Below are positions 26,346 through 33,921 of a stretch of 64,000 nucleotides of DNA, in pieces. The stretch is from Candidatus Eisenbergiella merdavium (lineage in GTDB: Bacteria > Bacillota > Clostridia > Lachnospirales > Lachnospiraceae). Position 1 is the first letter of the stretch. Each line of letters starts with the position of its first letter. The stretch lies in assembly GCA_019119595.1 (NCBI GenBank), contig DWWS01000050.1:1-64000 (forward strand), written 5' to 3'. A model generated the notes under the pieces. The model saw only the letters and a list, made by a program, of their open reading frames with translations. It did not search any database and was not told where the DNA came from. The position numbers and the translations under genes were made by a program.

Positions 26346-26361
26346 TCCCGCATCCCCCCTG

Positions 26362-26916
26362 TCATTGTAATAAGGATACTGCTCCTCCATTCAGACGGAG
26401 CAGCAGGTCGATCACTTTTTCCTTCGGCTCCTGCATGCCGTCCCTGATCCATCCAGACAGTATGCCTCCGCTCCCCTGCGCCAGAAAACGATACACCATA
26501 TCCCTCTGAGCATCCGTCAGATACGGAAACTTTCTTTCAAACTGCGGATACACCGCCCTGTAGCAGCACCAGAAAATTTTTGCAGGAAAATCCGGATCCG
26601 CATTCTCTGATGCCAGAATCAGATAAATGTCCCCCCTGGCCTTCATTTCTGTCATCACCATATCCAGATAGCTTTCCATCCGTGGGAGAGTGGGTTTAAG
26701 GTTCTCCGTCAGCCCGCTCAATATCTCTTCTTCCATCTTCTCCAACACATCCGGAATATCCCGGTAATGCTTATAAAAGGTAGAGCGATTGATCCGGCTC
26801 ATTTCACAAATCTCCCTGACTGTAATCCGGTTTACCGTTTTATTCCGCAAAAGCTCAAGGAAGCTTTTGCGAATCGCATTTCTTGTCCCGATCACACGGG
26901 CGTCTGCAACATTCAT
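26362..26916 (-). CDS. TetR/AcrR-family transcriptional regulator
   Basis: A 184-residue TetR-type regulator. The N-terminal helix-turn-helix runs from about residue 8 to 58, with ITVREICEMSRINRSTFYKHYRD. The C-terminal helical region is typical of the TetR_C-type ligand or dimerisation domain. It is transcribed divergently from the GPH importer at 27078 and upstream of the AraC-type gene. It therefore probably represses the importer, or its own two-gene unit, from the 160-base shared region. The ribosome binding site GAGGAG supports the start. Its ligand is unknown. Confidence 0.88.
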   Translation of the reverse strand: MNVADARVIGTRNAIRKSFLELLRNKTVNRITVREICEMSRINRSTFYKHYRDIPDVLEKMEEEILSGLTENLKPTLPRMESYLDMVMTEMKARGDIYLILASENADPDFPAKIFWCCYRAVYPQFERKFPYLTDAQRDMVYRFLAQGSGGILSGWIRDGMQEPKEKVIDLLLRLNGGAVSLLQ

Positions 26917-26984
26917 ACCCTTCTCCTCAAACGCCTGCTGCCCGCAGTCACCGTCCGTCAGATGTCAAAGCTGTAACTTAAGAT

Positions 26985-27018
26985 AAGCAACACTTGCGGC
27001 TTCATTGATGGTTGCCGC
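26985..27018. promoter_or_regulatory. Candidate operator in the TetR/importer divergent region
   Basis: GCAAC and GTTGC arms occur around 26987-27016 with related TTGCGGCT and TTGCCGCT words, overlapping the -35 box of the importer promoter. This is a plausible TetR-type site. It is imperfect and unproven. Confidence 0.35.
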
Positions 27019-27040
27019 TCTGTTATGCTTTCATTATAAT
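27012..27040 (+). promoter_or_regulatory. Promoter of the second GPH importer
   Basis: TTGCCG (27012-27017), an exact 17-base spacer and TATAAT (27035-27040), 37 bases before the ATG. Confidence 0.7.
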
Positions 27041-27077
27041 TAATCCCGAAAGACAGTCAACCCTACAGGAGGCAATT

Positions 27078-28469
27078 ATGAAGCGAGATATACTGGATCA
27101 CAAAATATTTCATTCCCTGATCCGCTCCGATAAGGTCACTCCTGCGGAGCGCTGGCTCGGCTATTTCCTCGGGCCTTTCAGCGTCGTCCTCTTAAACAGC
27201 ATCCTAAACAACTATCTCAATGTCTACTACACGGATGTCGCCGGTCTGGGCGGACTCTGGGGCGGCTGGTTTCTAAGCGTATTCCCGATCGTGGTAAAAA
27301 TGCTTGACGCAATGACTTTCATTCTGATGGGCCTGCTCGTGGACCGATTTCATTCCCGGCAGGGAAAAGCGCGCCCGTGGATTCTGTTTTCAGCCCCGCT
27401 GCTTGTGGCCAGCATGATTCTGCTCTTTACCATTCCCACCGGTAACTCGTTTGCAACGGCTCTGTGGATCTTTATAAGCTACAACCTTTTCTACTCCGTC
27501 GCCTATACCGCTTACAATACCTGCCACACCCTGATGGTTCCTCTTTCCACAAAGGATATGCAGGAGCGCGGCCGTCTGTCCGTATTGACGAATTCTCAGG
27601 GCATGCTCTCAGGCATGATCGTGGCGGTCATGTTCCCGACTTTTATCGTCCCTGCCATGGGAATCGTCCGCGGCAGATGGATTGCCGTTATGACCTTTAT
27701 CGCCCTTACGGCGTTTCCTTTTATCCTGATGGAATACTACTTTACCAGAGAACGCGTCACGGAGCATGCTCATGAGGAAGGGAGCCGTTCCCTGCGCAGA
27801 CAGCTTTGCCTGTGCCTGAAAAGCAGACGGTGGAAGACATTCATGATCTATCTGATCCTGATCCATCTGACCTCATGTCTCTCACAGAGCGCCACTTTTT
27901 ATTACTGCAACTGGGTGCTTGGCTCCTACAATGACGGCTATACACAGGCGCTTTTTTTTGCCGTCGGCAACGCGGCCTTGGGGCCGGGAGTATTTCTCTG
28001 CCGTCCCGTCTGCAAGAAGCTGGGCCGTGAAAACGCCATGGCAGGAGGCTTTCTTCTGGCGGCCGCCGGTACTGCCGTCTGCCTGCTCAATCCTCACAGC
28101 CTGATACAGGTTCTCATCGGCCAGATCATCAAATCTATCGGACTGATCCCTTCAACCTATATGGTAACTGCCATGCTGGGGGATGCGCTGGATGACGTAG
28201 AGAACCACACCGGAACACGCTGTGATGGTTTTTCATCTTCGGTGTATAATGTAATCTATACCCTCGCAACCGGCGCTGCACTGTGCATACTCAACTTCGG
28301 TCTGATGCAGTGCGGATATTCGGCTCCTTCTGCCAGGATCGTTCCGGTTCAGAACGATACTGTGCAGGCCTTTCTTACCTTTTCCGCCATCGGATGCCAG
28401 ACACTCGTATATCCGTTTGCAGCCCTTCTGTTGAAACTCGGAGGAACACATACCGAAAAGCGCATCTGA
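27078..28469 (+). CDS. Second GPH/MFS-type sugar importer
   Basis: A 463-residue polytopic membrane protein of the GPH group. The start at 27078 (MKRDILDHK) follows a perfect AGGAGG at 6 bases, so the longer in-frame reading is rejected. About 12 membrane segments are visible. The DRFHSRQGKARPW loop after helix 2 is typical of sodium/proton-coupled glycoside symporters, and YYFTRERV also occurs in the first importer. Unlike that protein it lacks the long charged tail. Divergent from the TetR gene and presumably under its control. The substrate is unknown but probably related to the glycoside operon. Confidence 0.87.
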   Translation: MKRDILDHKIFHSLIRSDKVTPAERWLGYFLGPFSVVLLNSILNNYLNVYYTDVAGLGGLWGGWFLSVFPIVVKMLDAMTFILMGLLVDRFHSRQGKARPWILFSAPLLVASMILLFTIPTGNSFATALWIFISYNLFYSVAYTAYNTCHTLMVPLSTKDMQERGRLSVLTNSQGMLSGMIVAVMFPTFIVPAMGIVRGRWIAVMTFIALTAFPFILMEYYFTRERVTEHAHEEGSRSLRRQLCLCLKSRRWKTFMIYLILIHLTSCLSQSATFYYCNWVLGSYNDGYTQALFFAVGNAALGPGVFLCRPVCKKLGRENAMAGGFLLAAAGTAVCLLNPHSLIQVLIGQIIKSIGLIPSTYMVTAMLGDALDDVENHTGTRCDGFSSSVYNVIYTLATGAALCILNFGLMQCGYSAPSARIVPVQNDTVQAFLTFSAIGCQTLVYPFAALLLKLGGTHTEKRI

Positions 28470-28470
28470 T

Positions 28471-28510
28471 CAAAAAGCGGCGGGCTGCCCGAAAGGCAGT
28501 CCGCCGCTTG
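28471..28510. terminator. Bidirectional terminator between the importer and XRE genes
   Basis: Stem AAGCGGCGGGCTGCC (28475-28489) pairs with GGCAGTCCGCCGCTT (28495-28509). On the minus strand it is followed by TTTTT, so it best serves the converging XRE gene. On plus the tail is weaker. Confidence 0.85.
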
Positions 28511-28540
28511 CGCCTTCTTTGGAAGGCATTTTCTTTTTAT

Positions 28541-28819
28541 TCACTTTTTCCTGTCATTTGCCGTTCTTTTCGTACTTCCGAGCTTTCTGTTTTTGTCAGC
28601 TCCCGGATAATCCTTTTCTTTCGTCCGTCCCAGCAGATAATCGGCTGATACATTGTAGTAATCACACAGAAGAGGGATAAAACGGACCGGCATCGCATTC
28701 TGTCCGCGTTCATATCGGGAATATACTCTTTGGTCGATATTCAGATAGTCAGCAACCTCTCTCTGCTTTACATCATTATCTTCCCTCAGACCGCGCATAA
28801 TCGCAATATAATCCAACAT
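28541..28819 (-). CDS. XRE-family transcriptional regulator
   Basis: A 92-residue DNA-binding protein with one Cro/CI-type helix-turn-helix: VKQREVADYLNIDQRVYSRYERG at about residues 17-39, then IPLLCDYYNVSADYLLGR. The C-terminal ~25 residues are basic and probably disordered. The ATG at 28819 (MLDYIAIM) is preceded by AAGG at 9 bases; a GTG three codons upstream is possible. It converges on the importer. A perfect 20-base palindrome lies about 155 bases upstream and could be its operator. The target genes are unknown. Confidence 0.85.
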   Translation of the reverse strand: MLDYIAIMRGLREDNDVKQREVADYLNIDQRVYSRYERGQNAMPVRFIPLLCDYYNVSADYLLGRTKEKDYPGADKNRKLGSTKRTANDRKK

Positions 28820-28973
28820 CTTCAGCACACCTTACTTCTAAGATTTACCAGGCCCGGTACGTGTTTAGTTTACCATATTCCCAAAGTAAGAATTGCTTTT
28901 TCCACTGAACTGTAGTAGTATTTTATCGTAAATTCTGTCACTTTTCCATAAACGCTGAGCTTCCCTTTTATAT

Positions 28974-28993
28974 ATGTGCCATATATGGCACAT
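28974..28993. promoter_or_regulatory. Perfect 20-base palindrome upstream of the XRE gene
   Basis: ATGTGCCATATATGGCACAT is a perfect palindrome in the 402-base stretch 28820-29221, which has no supportable gene. The stretch holds this site and the terminator of the glycosyl-phosphate transferase. Size and symmetry suit a dimeric repressor operator, possibly for the XRE protein. Confidence 0.5.
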
Positions 28994-29103
28994 CAGACAC
29001 TTTTTCTCCCTTCTCTTCTGCTATTCTGCATAAAAAATTTGAATTGTCATTTGTTTATGAAGCTTATAAAGTTTATTCCGACATTTTTCGCTGACTTTTT
29101 TCA

Positions 29104-29141
29104 GTCAAAAAAAGAGCGTCATCTCAAAGATGCCGCTCTTT
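29104..29141 (-). terminator. Terminator of the sugar phosphate transferase gene
   Basis: On the minus strand AAAGAGCGGCATCT and AGATGACGCTCTTT form a stem with a 3-base loop, followed by a run of T residues (A-run at 29107-29113 on plus). Confidence 0.9.
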
Positions 29142-29221
29142 GCGTATCGCTGTCATGCACGAAATAACATATATTTCGCATTCCGCAATCCATTCAGTTA
29201 TGAACTGGATTTTATCATTTT

Positions 29222-30637
29222 TTATTTCGCTCCGCTCTCCGTGAAAACTGCAAGGACAGTCTTGATCAGAATTTTGATATCCAGGCTCACAGACCAGCTG
29301 TTGATATATTCCACATCCAGCCGGACGATCTCCTCGAAATCCGTGATATCGCTCCTGCCGCTCACCTGCCACATGCCTGTCAGGCCGGGGCGGAAGCTCA
29401 GCCTTTTTTTATGGTAGGTCTTATACTGCTCAAATTCATCCAGCGTGGGCGGCCGTGTCCCTACCAGGCTCATGTCGCCCTTCAGGATATTGATGAACTG
29501 CGGGAACTCGTCCAGACTGGTCTTTCTCAGGAATTTCCCAACCTTTGTAATACGGGGATCATCCTCCATCTTAAACATCAGTCCATTCATCTCATTTTGA
29601 GCCATAAGCTCCTTTTTGCGCTCTTCCGCGTCAATGTACATGGAACGGAATTTATACATTTTAAAAATGCGCCCGTTCCGGCCCACTCTTTTCTGGGCAA
29701 AAAACACCGGTCCCGGAGAGTCCAGCTTGATAATGGGCGTCAGCACCACCGTCAGGACCGCAAGGATCATGGTTCCCGCCAGAGCGCCCAGAATATCCAG
29801 AAGCCGCTTCAGCATGAGCTGGCCAAACGGCGCCACTTTATTGGCATAGGTGATCATATGGAACCTTCCGAACTGGGACAGCATCCGCTGCGGCGCTTCC
29901 TTCAGCTCAAGCACAGGGATCTGCAGGTGAATGGTCAGACCCATGGCCGCGATATTTTCCATTTCCTCCCTGAGCCCTTCCTCTGTTTCCCTGTTTCCGC
30001 TCACGATCACCTCATCCAGCGAGGCGCCAAGGCAATACTCCACAAGATCCTCTTTCGTGCCGACCACAGGAACGCCGTCCACTTCGGCGCTGTCGGCGCC
30101 GTCAAGGACGACAATCCCCTTGATCTCGTAGCTGCAGTCGCGGATGGAACGCACCTCCTCTATCAGACGGGGAGCCATGTCCTTCGCCGCGACCAGAAGA
30201 AGCTGCCTCGCCGTACCGCTCATACGGTAGAATACGGGCAGATATCTTTTATAGATCTGATGAACGATGAACATCAGAACAACGTCGATGGGAATGAAAA
30301 GGAACAGCACGGTTCTGGAATAATCATCAATGATCCTGGTGATATAAAGTGCGAAGGAAGCGCCGGCCAGCGTGACCAGGTTCATCTTGGTGATCTCAAG
30401 CAGCTCCTGAAACGGTCCGCGCAGAAGCATCTGCTTATAGAAATTTTTATAAAGATTGACCACCAGAAAGACCACCAGAAAAACAAAGATCAGGACCTTC
30501 ATATCCGAGGGATTGTTCAGTCCCCGGAAAAATTTCTGATGTCTGATGTAGTTTGCAATGCCAAGGCTGAGCACCAGCACGATACAGTCAATCGTGATGA
30601 TGATCAGATTCTGTAGATTTGATTTCTTCTGGTACAT
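29222..30637 (-). CDS. Polyprenyl glycosyl-1-phosphate transferase (exopolysaccharide initiation)
   Basis: Transfers a sugar 1-phosphate to undecaprenyl phosphate at the membrane, the first step of exopolysaccharide or capsule assembly. A 471-residue protein of the WbaP/WcaJ/CpsE type: four N-terminal membrane helices (~residues 10-125), a Rossmann-like CoA-binding-type domain (~135-260), one more membrane segment, and the catalytic C-terminal domain with KRLLDILGA, DSPGPVFFAQKRVGRNG, KFRSM, KVGKFLRKTSLDEFPQFIN and LVGTRPP. The start at 30637 (MYQKKSN) uses GAGG at 6 bases. It overlaps the end of the VanZ-like gene by 50 bases and is followed by a strong terminator. No other capsule genes are in the window. 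Confidence 0.93.
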   Translation of the reverse strand: MYQKKSNLQNLIIITIDCIVLVLSLGIANYIRHQKFFRGLNNPSDMKVLIFVFLVVFLVVNLYKNFYKQMLLRGPFQELLEITKMNLVTLAGASFALYITRIIDDYSRTVLFLFIPIDVVLMFIVHQIYKRYLPVFYRMSGTARQLLLVAAKDMAPRLIEEVRSIRDCSYEIKGIVVLDGADSAEVDGVPVVGTKEDLVEYCLGASLDEVIVSGNRETEEGLREEMENIAAMGLTIHLQIPVLELKEAPQRMLSQFGRFHMITYANKVAPFGQLMLKRLLDILGALAGTMILAVLTVVLTPIIKLDSPGPVFFAQKRVGRNGRIFKMYKFRSMYIDAEERKKELMAQNEMNGLMFKMEDDPRITKVGKFLRKTSLDEFPQFINILKGDMSLVGTRPPTLDEFEQYKTYHKKRLSFRPGLTGMWQVSGRSDITDFEEIVRLDVEYINSWSVSLDIKILIKTVLAVFTESGAK

Positions 30638-31148
30638 AACAATCCTCATCCCGGAGCGCCCAACCGCGTTCCGGCTCCCTCAAAGCTTTTTTTTTGCGTC
30701 GTATGGATAAAAATACCGCAACGCAGAGATATCCAAGCAGCGCAAAGACAAATCCCTCCAGACACTCCACGAATGAATAGTGCCTGCCCTCAATGAATAT
30801 TTTCATTTTTTCCGTAAAATAGGAAAGGCCGAACAGCACCGTTCCCGCCCCTGCTCCAAGCGCGAGCTGATTCCTCCTGCCAAAGCAAAGCAGCGTTCCG
30901 CAGGCTCCGCAGAAGCCGAGAGCATAAAAGAGGACGGCCCGGCCCGCCTGACGGATATAAAAGGTTATCGTAAGTATTGCTTCCCTTGACAGCTGACGGT
31001 CAGCCGTTCCTGTTACGCCTTCCACAAGCGGCTTTTCCAGCGCTTTTGTCGCATCTCCGCTCTGAAAGGACAGCACACAGATCACTGCGAAGATCAAAAA
31101 AAACATCGTCCAGGCGGCTGTCGCCGCCCGTTTTTCTATTTTGCTCAT
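30588..31148 (-). CDS. VanZ-like membrane protein
   Basis: A 186-residue protein with about four membrane segments and the VanZ-family layout: SFQSGDATK after the first helix, a central pair of helices, and SFVECLEGFVFALLGYL near the C-terminus. VanZ-like proteins are linked to teicoplanin resistance in one case, but most are of unknown envelope function. The C-terminal ~35 residues are charged and overlap the start of the glycosyl-phosphate transferase by 50 bases, suggesting tight co-expression. A GGGAT sequence before the ATG is the only ribosome-site candidate. Confidence 0.8.
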   Translation of the reverse strand: MSKIEKRAATAAWTMFFLIFAVICVLSFQSGDATKALEKPLVEGVTGTADRQLSREAILTITFYIRQAGRAVLFYALGFCGACGTLLCFGRRNQLALGAGAGTVLFGLSYFTEKMKIFIEGRHYSFVECLEGFVFALLGYLCVAVFLSIRRKKKALREPERGWALRDEDCYVPEEIKSTESDHHHD

Positions 31149-31296
31149 AAAATCCCAACCCGCGGCACCTGATTTTTGTATACAGCCGCTTTATCCTGTG
31201 ACCAGTATATGCCGCTGTCCGCCGCCCTGTCAACTGATTTTAGCCGCAGCGCGATCCGCCGGATTTTTTTAACGGCTGGGGACGAACCTTCCTTTC

Positions 31297-31352
31297 ATAC
31301 AAAAAAGCATTCCAAAGGCCGATCCCGAAATCAAGGCTTTTGGAATGCTTCT
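31297..31352 (-). terminator. Terminator after tRNA-Thr
   Basis: AAGCATTCCAAAGGCC (31305-31320) pairs with GGCTTTTGGAATGCTT (31335-31350). In minus-strand sense it is followed by a T-run (A-run on plus at 31301-31306), 20 bases past the tRNA 3' end. Confidence 0.85.
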
Positions 31353-31371
31353 TTTGTAAAAGTTCTGTCAA

Positions 31372-31444
31372 AGCTGGAAAAGGGACTCGAACCCTCGACC
31401 TACTGATTACGAATCAGTTGCGCTACCGACTGCGCTATTCCAGC
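31372..31444 (-). tRNA. tRNA-Thr (anticodon CGT)
   Basis: The minus strand folds into a cloverleaf. The acceptor stem is GCTGGAA/TTCCAGC, the D arm contains AGTCGGTAGC, the anticodon stem ACTGA/TCAGT encloses loop TTCGTAA giving anticodon CGT, and the T arm contains GGTTCGAGTCC. The discriminator base is T and CCA is not encoded. It has its own promoter and terminator. Confidence 0.96.
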
Positions 31445-31460
31445 ATTTGCGACAGGAACT

Positions 31461-31489
31461 ATTATAACGTCTCTTTTCATAATTTGCAA
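31461..31489 (-). promoter_or_regulatory. Promoter of tRNA-Thr
   Basis: On the minus strand TTGCAA (31484-31489), 17 bases, then TATAAT (31461-31466), 17 bases before the tRNA 5' end. Confidence 0.75.
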
Positions 31490-31552
31490 GACATTTTTTC
31501 TTTTTCCTGAGCTATTACACGCGCAGCGGCCGAGGCCCCTATTTATCCCTGT

Positions 31553-31849
31553 TTACCCCTTTTTCCTCCGGTTCTTTCCAGCATTATGCTTCACCTCGCG
31601 GATCGGGATATTGGCGAACAGCACGGGGCCGGTCGCGGCTCCCGCATCCGCATCCGACTCGGAGATCTGAATATCCAGTCCCTGAGCGTCGATATCCATA
31701 TATTTGGAAATCACTTCGATGATATCGTTTTTGATCATCTCCATCACCTCCGGCGAACAGCTTACGCGGTCCGATACCAGAAGCAGCTTCAAACGGTCCT
31801 TTGCAACCTCGCTGGAGCTTTTTCTGTTAAAAAAATCCAGAAGTCCCAT
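31553..31849 (-). CDS. minE: Cell division topological specificity factor MinE
   Basis: A 98-residue protein that drives MinCD off the membrane and sets pole-to-pole patterning. The N-terminal amphipathic membrane-targeting segment MGLLDFF is present, followed by the anti-MinCD region AKDRLKLLLVSDR and the topological domain through ISKYMDID and a beta-type C-terminus. Last gene of minC-minD-minE, 20 bases after minD. AGGAAGG precedes the ATG. The C-terminal KNRRKKG tail is basic. Confidence 0.95.
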   Translation of the reverse strand: MGLLDFFNRKSSSEVAKDRLKLLLVSDRVSCSPEVMEMIKNDIIEVISKYMDIDAQGLDIQISESDADAGAATGPVLFANIPIREVKHNAGKNRRKKG

Positions 31850-31869
31850 AACTACCTTCCTCCTCCCCT

Positions 31870-32661
31870 TCAGTTCTTTCCAAACAGTCCCCTGATCACG
31901 CTGAGCATGCCTTTTCTGGCATCCAGATCCATGAAAGGAACCTCCTCACCGCCAATCCTGCGGCAGATATTCGAATACGCCTTTCCTGCCGGGCTGTTGC
32001 CTCCTACCAGAGGATCGCCGTTGTTCGTGGAAACGACGATCTGCTCATCATCGGGAATGATGCCGATGAGAGGAACCGACAGGATATCACAGACATCCTC
32101 CACCTTGAGCATGTCTCCCCGCCTTACCATATCCATGCGGATGCGGTTGATGATGAGATCGATGCGCTTCATCTCATTCGCCTCAAGGAGGCCCACGATC
32201 CGGTCCGCATCGCGGATGGCGGAAACCTCCGGCGTTGTCACGACCAGAGCCCTGTCCGCTCCGGCAATGGCGTTCTTAAAGCCCTGCTCGATTCCCGCCG
32301 GGCAGTCCAGAAGGATGTAATCAAACTCCTGACGAAGCTCTTCCACCAGCTCCTTCATCTGCTCCGGCGTCACCGAATCCTTGTCCCTCGTCTGCGCGGA
32401 GGGGATCAGGCACAGCTCCGGATATTTCTTGTGCTTGATCATCGCCTGCTTCAGGCGGCATTTTCCTTCCACCACATCCACCAGATTGTATACGATCCGG
32501 TTTTCCAGACCGAGCACCACGTCCAGGTTGCGCAGTCCGATATCCGTATCGATCATGACAACCTTCTTATTCAGCATCGCAAGGCCGCATCCCACGTTGG
32601 CTGTGGTAGTGGTTTTTCCCACGCCGCCCTTTCCCGATGTAATTACGATCACTTCACTCAT
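31870..32661 (-). CDS. minD: Septum site-determining ATPase MinD
   Basis: A 263-residue ParA/MinD ATPase that binds the membrane as an ATP dimer and recruits MinC to block polar division. The deviant Walker A SGKGGVGKTTTT lies at residues 8-19, with switch motifs DTDIGLRNLD and LLDCPAGIEQG. A C-terminal amphipathic membrane-targeting helix (MLSVIRGLFGKN) ends the protein. GGAGGAAG precedes the ATG. It lies 74 bases after the annotated minC stop, but that interval stays open in another frame and ends in an ATGAGTGA overlap with the minD start. Confidence 0.96.
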   Translation of the reverse strand: MSEVIVITSGKGGVGKTTTTANVGCGLAMLNKKVVMIDTDIGLRNLDVVLGLENRIVYNLVDVVEGKCRLKQAMIKHKKYPELCLIPSAQTRDKDSVTPEQMKELVEELRQEFDYILLDCPAGIEQGFKNAIAGADRALVVTTPEVSAIRDADRIVGLLEANEMKRIDLIINRIRMDMVRRGDMLKVEDVCDILSVPLIGIIPDDEQIVVSTNNGDPLVGGNSPAGKAYSNICRRIGGEEVPFMDLDARKGMLSVIRGLFGKN

Positions 32662-32663
32662 TT

Positions 32664-32735
32664 TCCGCTTCCTCCTGCTGTTCCTTATCTTCGGCAGGTT
32701 CAGGCTCCTCGCCCTCTGCCTTTTTCTTACAGTTT
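32664..32735 (-). other. Open acidic coding-like stretch between minC and minD
   Basis: In the frame shifted relative to the minC stop, the minus strand reads about 24 codons beginning NCKKKAEGEEPEPAEDK and ending AENE, then TGA overlapping the minD ATG as ATGAGTGA. Composition and the coupling overlap look like a genuine C-terminal tail. A single-base change near a GGG at the end of minC may have displaced it, or a sequencing error may be involved. See the minC entry. Confidence 0.45.
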
Positions 32736-33470
32736 TCAGTTCTGATCCAGACAGCCCTTCGTCATGGGCTCAATGCAGATATTTCCGTCTCTGATCAGCG
32801 CTACCCTCGGAATATCCGCTTCCTCTAATTTTCCCTTCCTCAGAAGCCGCTTCTTTTCCTTTTCCCGGTCGGGGCTTTTGGCTATATAATCCCCGATCTG
32901 AAGCTGAATGGGCTTCATGTCCAGAGCGAAAATGAAGCAGCTGCTGTCTCCGCCCGCACCGGCCCAGGCATTCCCCCTCAGAGATCCCAGAATAACGATG
33001 TTGCCCTGGGAAACGATCCTTGCGCCCGGGTTCACATCCCCGATCAGGGTCACATTGGAAACGCTCTCCAGAATCTGTCCGGAGCGCAGATTTCCCTTGT
33101 AAAAATCGGATTCCGGCCCGGCTTCGGCCTGCTGCGAGGGTCTTCCCGCATCCGGGCCGCCTCTCTTTCCCTCCGCCGACGCCTGCTCCACACGCTGCCG
33201 CATCTGTTCCTCCATCTGCGTATCATGATCCATGATGCAGACGATCTGTATGGAGGAATTTTCCTCGATGGCAGCGAGAATTTCCTTCTCCTCCTTCTCA
33301 GAAAGCTTCCTTCCCTCAAAGGAAACAGCCATCTTCGCATTTCCGAAAAACTTTTCCGTCCCCTTGAATTTTTCCCCCACCTGCTTCACCAGCTCAGGGA
33401 ACGGAACCTTGTCGTTCAGAATCAGATTTACGCCATATCTGTTGCTCTTAAGTACAATATCGTTTGCCAT
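32736..33470 (-). CDS. minC: Septum site-determining protein MinC
   Basis: A 244-residue inhibitor of FtsZ assembly. The start at 33470 (MANDIVLKSN) follows GGAGGAG; a longer in-frame start is rejected. The N-terminal FtsZ-inhibiting domain spans ~1-95, a polar linker with EGKRGGPDAGRPSQQ follows, and the C-terminal beta-helix domain (~135-235) contains GDVNPGARIVSQGNIVILGSLRG, a MinC signature. The end, EPMTKGCLDQN, is short and unusual; a -1 shift there would continue into the acidic stretch described separately. First gene of the min operon. Confidence 0.93.
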   Translation of the reverse strand: MANDIVLKSNRYGVNLILNDKVPFPELVKQVGEKFKGTEKFFGNAKMAVSFEGRKLSEKEEKEILAAIEENSSIQIVCIMDHDTQMEEQMRQRVEQASAEGKRGGPDAGRPSQQAEAGPESDFYKGNLRSGQILESVSNVTLIGDVNPGARIVSQGNIVILGSLRGNAWAGAGGDSSCFIFALDMKPIQLQIGDYIAKSPDREKEKKRLLRKGKLEEADIPRVALIRDGNICIEPMTKGCLDQN

Positions 33471-33523
33471 ATCTCCTCCAGCCAAAACCGGCATTCTCTC
33501 AAACTGATCTGCCGTACCAAGCA

Positions 33524-33552
33524 ATTATACCTTTTCTGAGCCAATCTGCAAA
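33524..33552 (-). promoter_or_regulatory. Promoter of the min operon
   Basis: On the minus strand TTTGCA (33547-33552), 17 bases, then TATAAT (33524-33529), about 55 bases before the minC ATG. TTGCAG with a 16-base spacer is an equivalent reading. Confidence 0.6.
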
Positions 33553-33588
33553 CCCCTTTGTCGAATTTTGTTTCAAAAACCGCCATGC

Positions 33589-33650
33589 GCCCGTCCGGCC
33601 AGAGCATACGGCGCAAGCTTGCTTGCAAAGGATGCTCTGACCGGACGGGC
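33589..33650. repeat. Large inverted repeat at the edge of the repeat cluster
   Basis: Arms 33589-33607 (GCCCGTCCGGCCAGAGCAT) and 33632-33650 pair over 19 bases with one mismatch around a 24-base loop containing GCAAGCTTGCTTGC, itself nearly palindromic. Confidence 0.8.
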
Positions 33651-33915
33651 ATACGGCGGTCAGCCGCAAGCGGGATGCAGCGCAAGTGCGCGGAATCCCG
33701 CTTGGCATGGCGTACTTCCGCGTAGGCGGCGCAGCGGCGCAAGCTTGCTTGCAAAGGATGCTCTGACCAGACGGGCATACGGCGGTCAGCCGCAAGCGGG
33801 ATGCAGCGCAAGTGCGCGGAATCCCGCTTGGCATGGCGTACTTCCGCGTGGGCGGCGCAAGCTTGCTTGCAAAGGATGCTCTGACTCGTTGGGCATACGG
33901 CGGTCAGCCGCAAGC
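33611..33915. repeat. Tandem intergenic repeat, 2.5 copies of a ~120-base unit
   Basis: Copies begin with GCGCAAGCTTGCTTGC at 33611, 33737 and 33855 (units of 126 and 118 bases, then a partial copy). Each contains ATGCTCTGAC, GGCATACGGCGGTCAGCCGCAAGC, and in the full copies CGGGATGCAGCGCAAGTGCGCGGAATCCCG, which is internally palindromic. Bases differ slightly between copies. It fills most of the 451-base stretch between minC and the NERD gene. The open frames through it are repeat artefacts. It resembles REP/BIME-like dispersed structured repeats. Confidence 0.85.
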
Positions 33916-33921
33916 GAAGCT

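Noticed and set aside
28829-29100. Small protein genes in the gap before the transferase
   Set aside because: Open frames lack ribosome binding sites and family resemblance.
32381-32794. Plus-strand hypothetical genes within the min operon
   Set aside because: Shadow frames opposite minD/minC without ribosome binding sites.
33611-33915. CRISPR array
   Set aside because: Units are ~120 bases and almost identical throughout, with no short repeat/unique spacer pattern.
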